From an uncultured Dyadobacter sp. (GTDB lineage Bacteria; Bacteroidota; Bacteroidia; Cytophagales; Spirosomataceae), in assembly GCF_946482605.1 (NCBI RefSeq), contig NZ_CAMLSE010000006.1, positions 124,001 through 188,000 on the forward strand: a stretch of 64,000 nucleotides of DNA, written 5' to 3'. The notes beneath the pieces were generated by a model. That model saw only the letters and a program-made list of their open reading frames with translations, did no database searches and was not told where the DNA came from. The first letter of the stretch is position 1. Every line of letters begins with the position of its first letter. Shown here piece after piece: positions 63,270-64,000 of the stretch. A program made the position numbers and the translations under genes.

Positions 63270-64000
63270 ATGAAAAATCAAGTTTTGATCCTGGTGGCAC
63301 TGCTTTGCTGCGGGGTCAACATACCAGGTGCTTCTCAGGGCATAAAGATGCAGATGTTTGCGATCGAGCCCTATCCGCTGGAAGTGACTGTGAGAAAGAC
63401 CACGCACCTGGTTTTTCCATACGCGATCATTTCGGTCGATAGGGGAAGTGGCGATATCCTGGCCCAAAAGGCAAAGGGTACAGCTAATATCCTTCAGGTC
63501 AAGGCAGCCAGAGCAGATTTTGCTCAGACGAGCCTGACAGTGATTACAGCGGACGGTAAGCTGTACGGCTTTTCGGTAGACTATCAGCCAGAGCCCGCGC
63601 AGCTAAGCATTGAATTTGCCGGCGAAGATGTTGCGCGGGCTCAGCCGGCGGAGGGTGGAGTCAACCAGGCCATAGCCAGCCGGCTTGCCCGGGCGGCGAC
63701 CGAAAACGCTGATGCGAGCAGGACGGCCACAGAGAGCTCCGGCATCAGACTGGAAGTAAGTGGTCCCTTTATCGGGCAGGACATAATGCTTTTCAGGGTG
63801 GAGCTTACCAATAATACCGATATCAGCTATCACATTGAAAACCTGTGTTTTTTTATCCGCGACAGCAAAAAAGCCAGACGGTCAGCTATCCAGCAGCAGC
63901 AGATCAGGCCGGTGTACGTGCTGGGTGACACCGCTGTTGTCGGTGGGCGGTCACAGCACCAGATGGTATTTGCCTTCCGCCAGTTTACCATTCCGCGAGA
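63270..64000 (+). CDS. traN: conjugative transposon protein TraN (VirB9-like), cut by window end
   Basis: The ATG at 63270 (MKNQVLILVALLCCGVNIPG) starts an exported protein, open for 243 codons to the right edge. The family-typical KTTHLVFPYAIISVDRGSGD and KVKAxRADF-like ILQVKAARADF follow the signal, and later FIRDSKKARRSAIQQQQI. It would form part of the outer-membrane conjugation complex. The C-terminus lies beyond the window. Confidence 0.9.
   Translation, partial: MKNQVLILVALLCCGVNIPGASQGIKMQMFAIEPYPLEVTVRKTTHLVFPYAIISVDRGSGDILAQKAKGTANILQVKAARADFAQTSLTVITADGKLYGFSVDYQPEPAQLSIEFAGEDVARAQPAEGGVNQAIASRLARAATENADASRTATESSGIRLEVSGPFIGQDIMLFRVELTNNTDISYHIENLCFFIRDSKKARRSAIQQQQIRPVYVLGDTAVVGGRSQHQMVFAFRQFTIPR

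Noticed and set aside
12981..64000. Possible right end of the element or a CRISPR array within the window
   Set aside because: No second copy of the mnmE end was noticed and tra genes run to the edge. No regularly spaced repeats of CRISPR size were seen; the TTTGCTA array is too short and irregular.

Overview
The window looks like a chromosomal segment of a Bacteroidota bacterium of the Cytophagales, most like Dyadobacter or another Spirosomaceae relative. This placement rests on gene content: bacillithiol deacetylase BshB1, a DUF4856/imelysin/HTTM/TonB-receptor locus, SusC/SusD pairs, lipoboxes and GC near 50%. It is an inference, because no rRNA gene is present. An integrative conjugative element (ICE) is inserted directly behind the tRNA-modification gene mnmE and runs off the right edge.

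Bases 1-12981 are ordinary chromosome. They hold a minus-strand iron-uptake-type cluster (TonB receptor, HTTM protein, imelysin, DUF4856 lipoprotein), msrB, bshB1, an M23/LysM endopeptidase, trxB, a PorE-like TPR/PD40/OmpA protein and queE, followed by plus-strand mnmE.

From about 12964 the ICE begins. The probable attachment core is the mnmE 3' end, followed by an HTH/zinc-ribbon protein, a tyrosine recombinase and a small excisionase-like HTH gene. A gene-free stretch then leads to a defence island (16.3-26.2 kb) that is visibly more AT-rich than its surroundings. The island holds an RloA/RloB (AbiL-type) pair and, 15 bases later, a five-gene GTPase conflict system: helical GASH-type protein, two different GTPases, a GAP1-type scaffold and a nucleosidase. 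The last two end in the same effector-associated domain (EAD). A membrane protein and a HEPN-like protein follow. Two palindromes with the core TGAGAA-N3-TTCTCA precede the island.

The mobilisation module (26.2-31.0 kb, minus strand) encodes a VirD4/MobC coupling protein, MobB relaxase, MobA accessory protein and a primase-like protein, with an oriT-like nest of inverted repeats upstream of mobA. Next come small unknown genes, an orphan receiver protein and ardA antirestriction, preceded by large hairpins.

The cargo at 33.6-50.4 kb is a class I lanthipeptide locus. It has a LanC-like protein that has lost all three zinc ligands, a full-length LanB, a LytTR/LytS two-component system and a previously easy-to-miss 50-residue precursor gene (40496-40648) with its own terminator. 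It is followed by an RteC-like candidate, a Crp-family regulator, MauE, a DUF6520-type peptide, and a TlpA/SusD/SusC operon. An Xre regulator behind a perfect 36-bp palindrome and an AbiEi-Fic fusion behind a repeat array come next. The conjugation operon, traD-like to traN (53.7-64.0 kb), is cut by the window end.
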